From: Acidobacteriota bacterium
GTDB lineage: Bacteria; Acidobacteriota; Blastocatellia; Pyrinomonadales; Pyrinomonadaceae
DNA length: 33,127 bases
Assembly: GCA_029557535.1 (NCBI GenBank)
Contig: JAKQII010000372.1
Location: 1-33,127 of the forward strand
Reading direction: 5' to 3'
This document shows positions 32,962 through 33,127 of this stretch, piece by piece (the stretch's first letter is position 1; every line of letters begins with the position of its first letter). The notes beneath the pieces are model-generated. The model did no database searches and was not told the origin of the DNA. It saw nothing but the letters and a program-made list of their open reading frames with translations. A program made the translations under genes and the position numbers.

Positions 32962-33127
32962 CTTCCTTCTCCTTCAGCCGACGGATCGCCTTGAGCACCT
33001 CGTCGCGGTTCTTGGCCGACTTGATCCACTGGGGCAGTTTACTGAAAAACGAATTTCTTCCCTTTTTCGTTCGCTCGCGGAGTTTCGCTCCGACATAATC
33101 CTCGATCATCTGCAGATGTTCGCGGTT
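32948..33127 (-). CDS. 3' end of an unknown gene, cut by the window
   Basis: A frame open to the right edge of the window encodes 59 residues before TGA (32948-32950). The visible part is strongly charged and helical: MIEDYVGAKLRERTKKG, LPQWIKSAKNRDEVLKAIRRL, then KEKED. It overlaps the DUF4112 start by 14 bases in a different frame. No domain can be named from this tail. The overlap and the good ribosome-binding site inside it argue that it is real. Confidence 0.65.
   Translation of the reverse strand, partial: NREHLQMIEDYVGAKLRERTKKGRNSFFSKLPQWIKSAKNRDEVLKAIRRLKEKEDGSY

Overview
The window looks like a chromosomal segment of an Acidobacteriota bacterium, most likely class Blastocatellia. 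This is inferred from gene content, not from a marker gene. The pointers are a very large Oar-type TonB-dependent receptor with a carboxypeptidase-like N-terminal domain, a secreted VWA protein of the acidobacterial type, a CadC-like winged-helix regulator fused to TPRs, and a beta-helix protein ending in FG-GAP-like repeats. No rRNA, tRNA, CRISPR array, insertion sequence or phage gene was seen.

Layout. 1-2751: 3' part of a surface beta-helix/FG-GAP protein. 2752-3412: gene-free leader. 3413-11881: a complete cell-shape and wall-elongation cluster, mreB-mreC-mreD-mrdA(PBP2)-rodA-PBP1A, all on the + strand. 11977-14193: on the - strand, lipB, a HEAT-like lipoprotein and an esterase. 14240-16099: a small secreted protein, a thioredoxin-fold protein with only one cysteine in its active-site loop (- strand), and an unknown cytosolic protein. 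16176-18598: a quinone oxidoreductase, a small convergent unknown gene, and an NAD-dependent reductase/epimerase behind a striking twin-palindrome promoter. 18678-20347: a VWA protein and a lipoprotein with a CX9C motif. 20683-22311: a peroxide-response cluster (PerR-type regulator, 2-Cys peroxiredoxin, TlpA-like thiol protein) headed by a near-consensus PerR box. 22390-23730: a Tat-exported flavin amine oxidase. 24047-25540: a Fis-type HTH protein paired with a winged-helix plus TIR/nucleotide-binding-like protein. 25912-31983: a CadC-TPR regulator, a TPR lipid- or envelope-type protein and the Oar receptor. 32422-33127: a DUF4112 membrane protein overlapping a truncated upstream gene.

The most unusual feature is not a gene. 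At least nine intergenic gaps between 4.4 and 22.4 kb are filled by hairpin-forming arrays of very short tandem words. Six are strict heptamer arrays, two are octamer-like and one is a nonamer array. One arm repeats a word and the other repeats roughly its complement. The words differ from gap to gap, but the same words recur at distant loci (GTGGTCA in two gaps, GTGAGCA in two, AAATCCA in two). The arrays run almost exactly from one gene's stop codon to the next gene's start or stop. Inside the mre cluster they sit where ribosome-binding sites would be expected, and mreC, mrdA, rodA and the PBP1A gene start just after them without a Shine-Dalgarno sequence.

The genes form functional groups: MreBCD, PBP2, RodA and PBP1A build lateral wall; PerR with Prx and the TlpA-like protein handles peroxide; LipB lipoylates dehydrogenase complexes. 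All calls rest on reading the sequence and on family knowledge; no database search was run.
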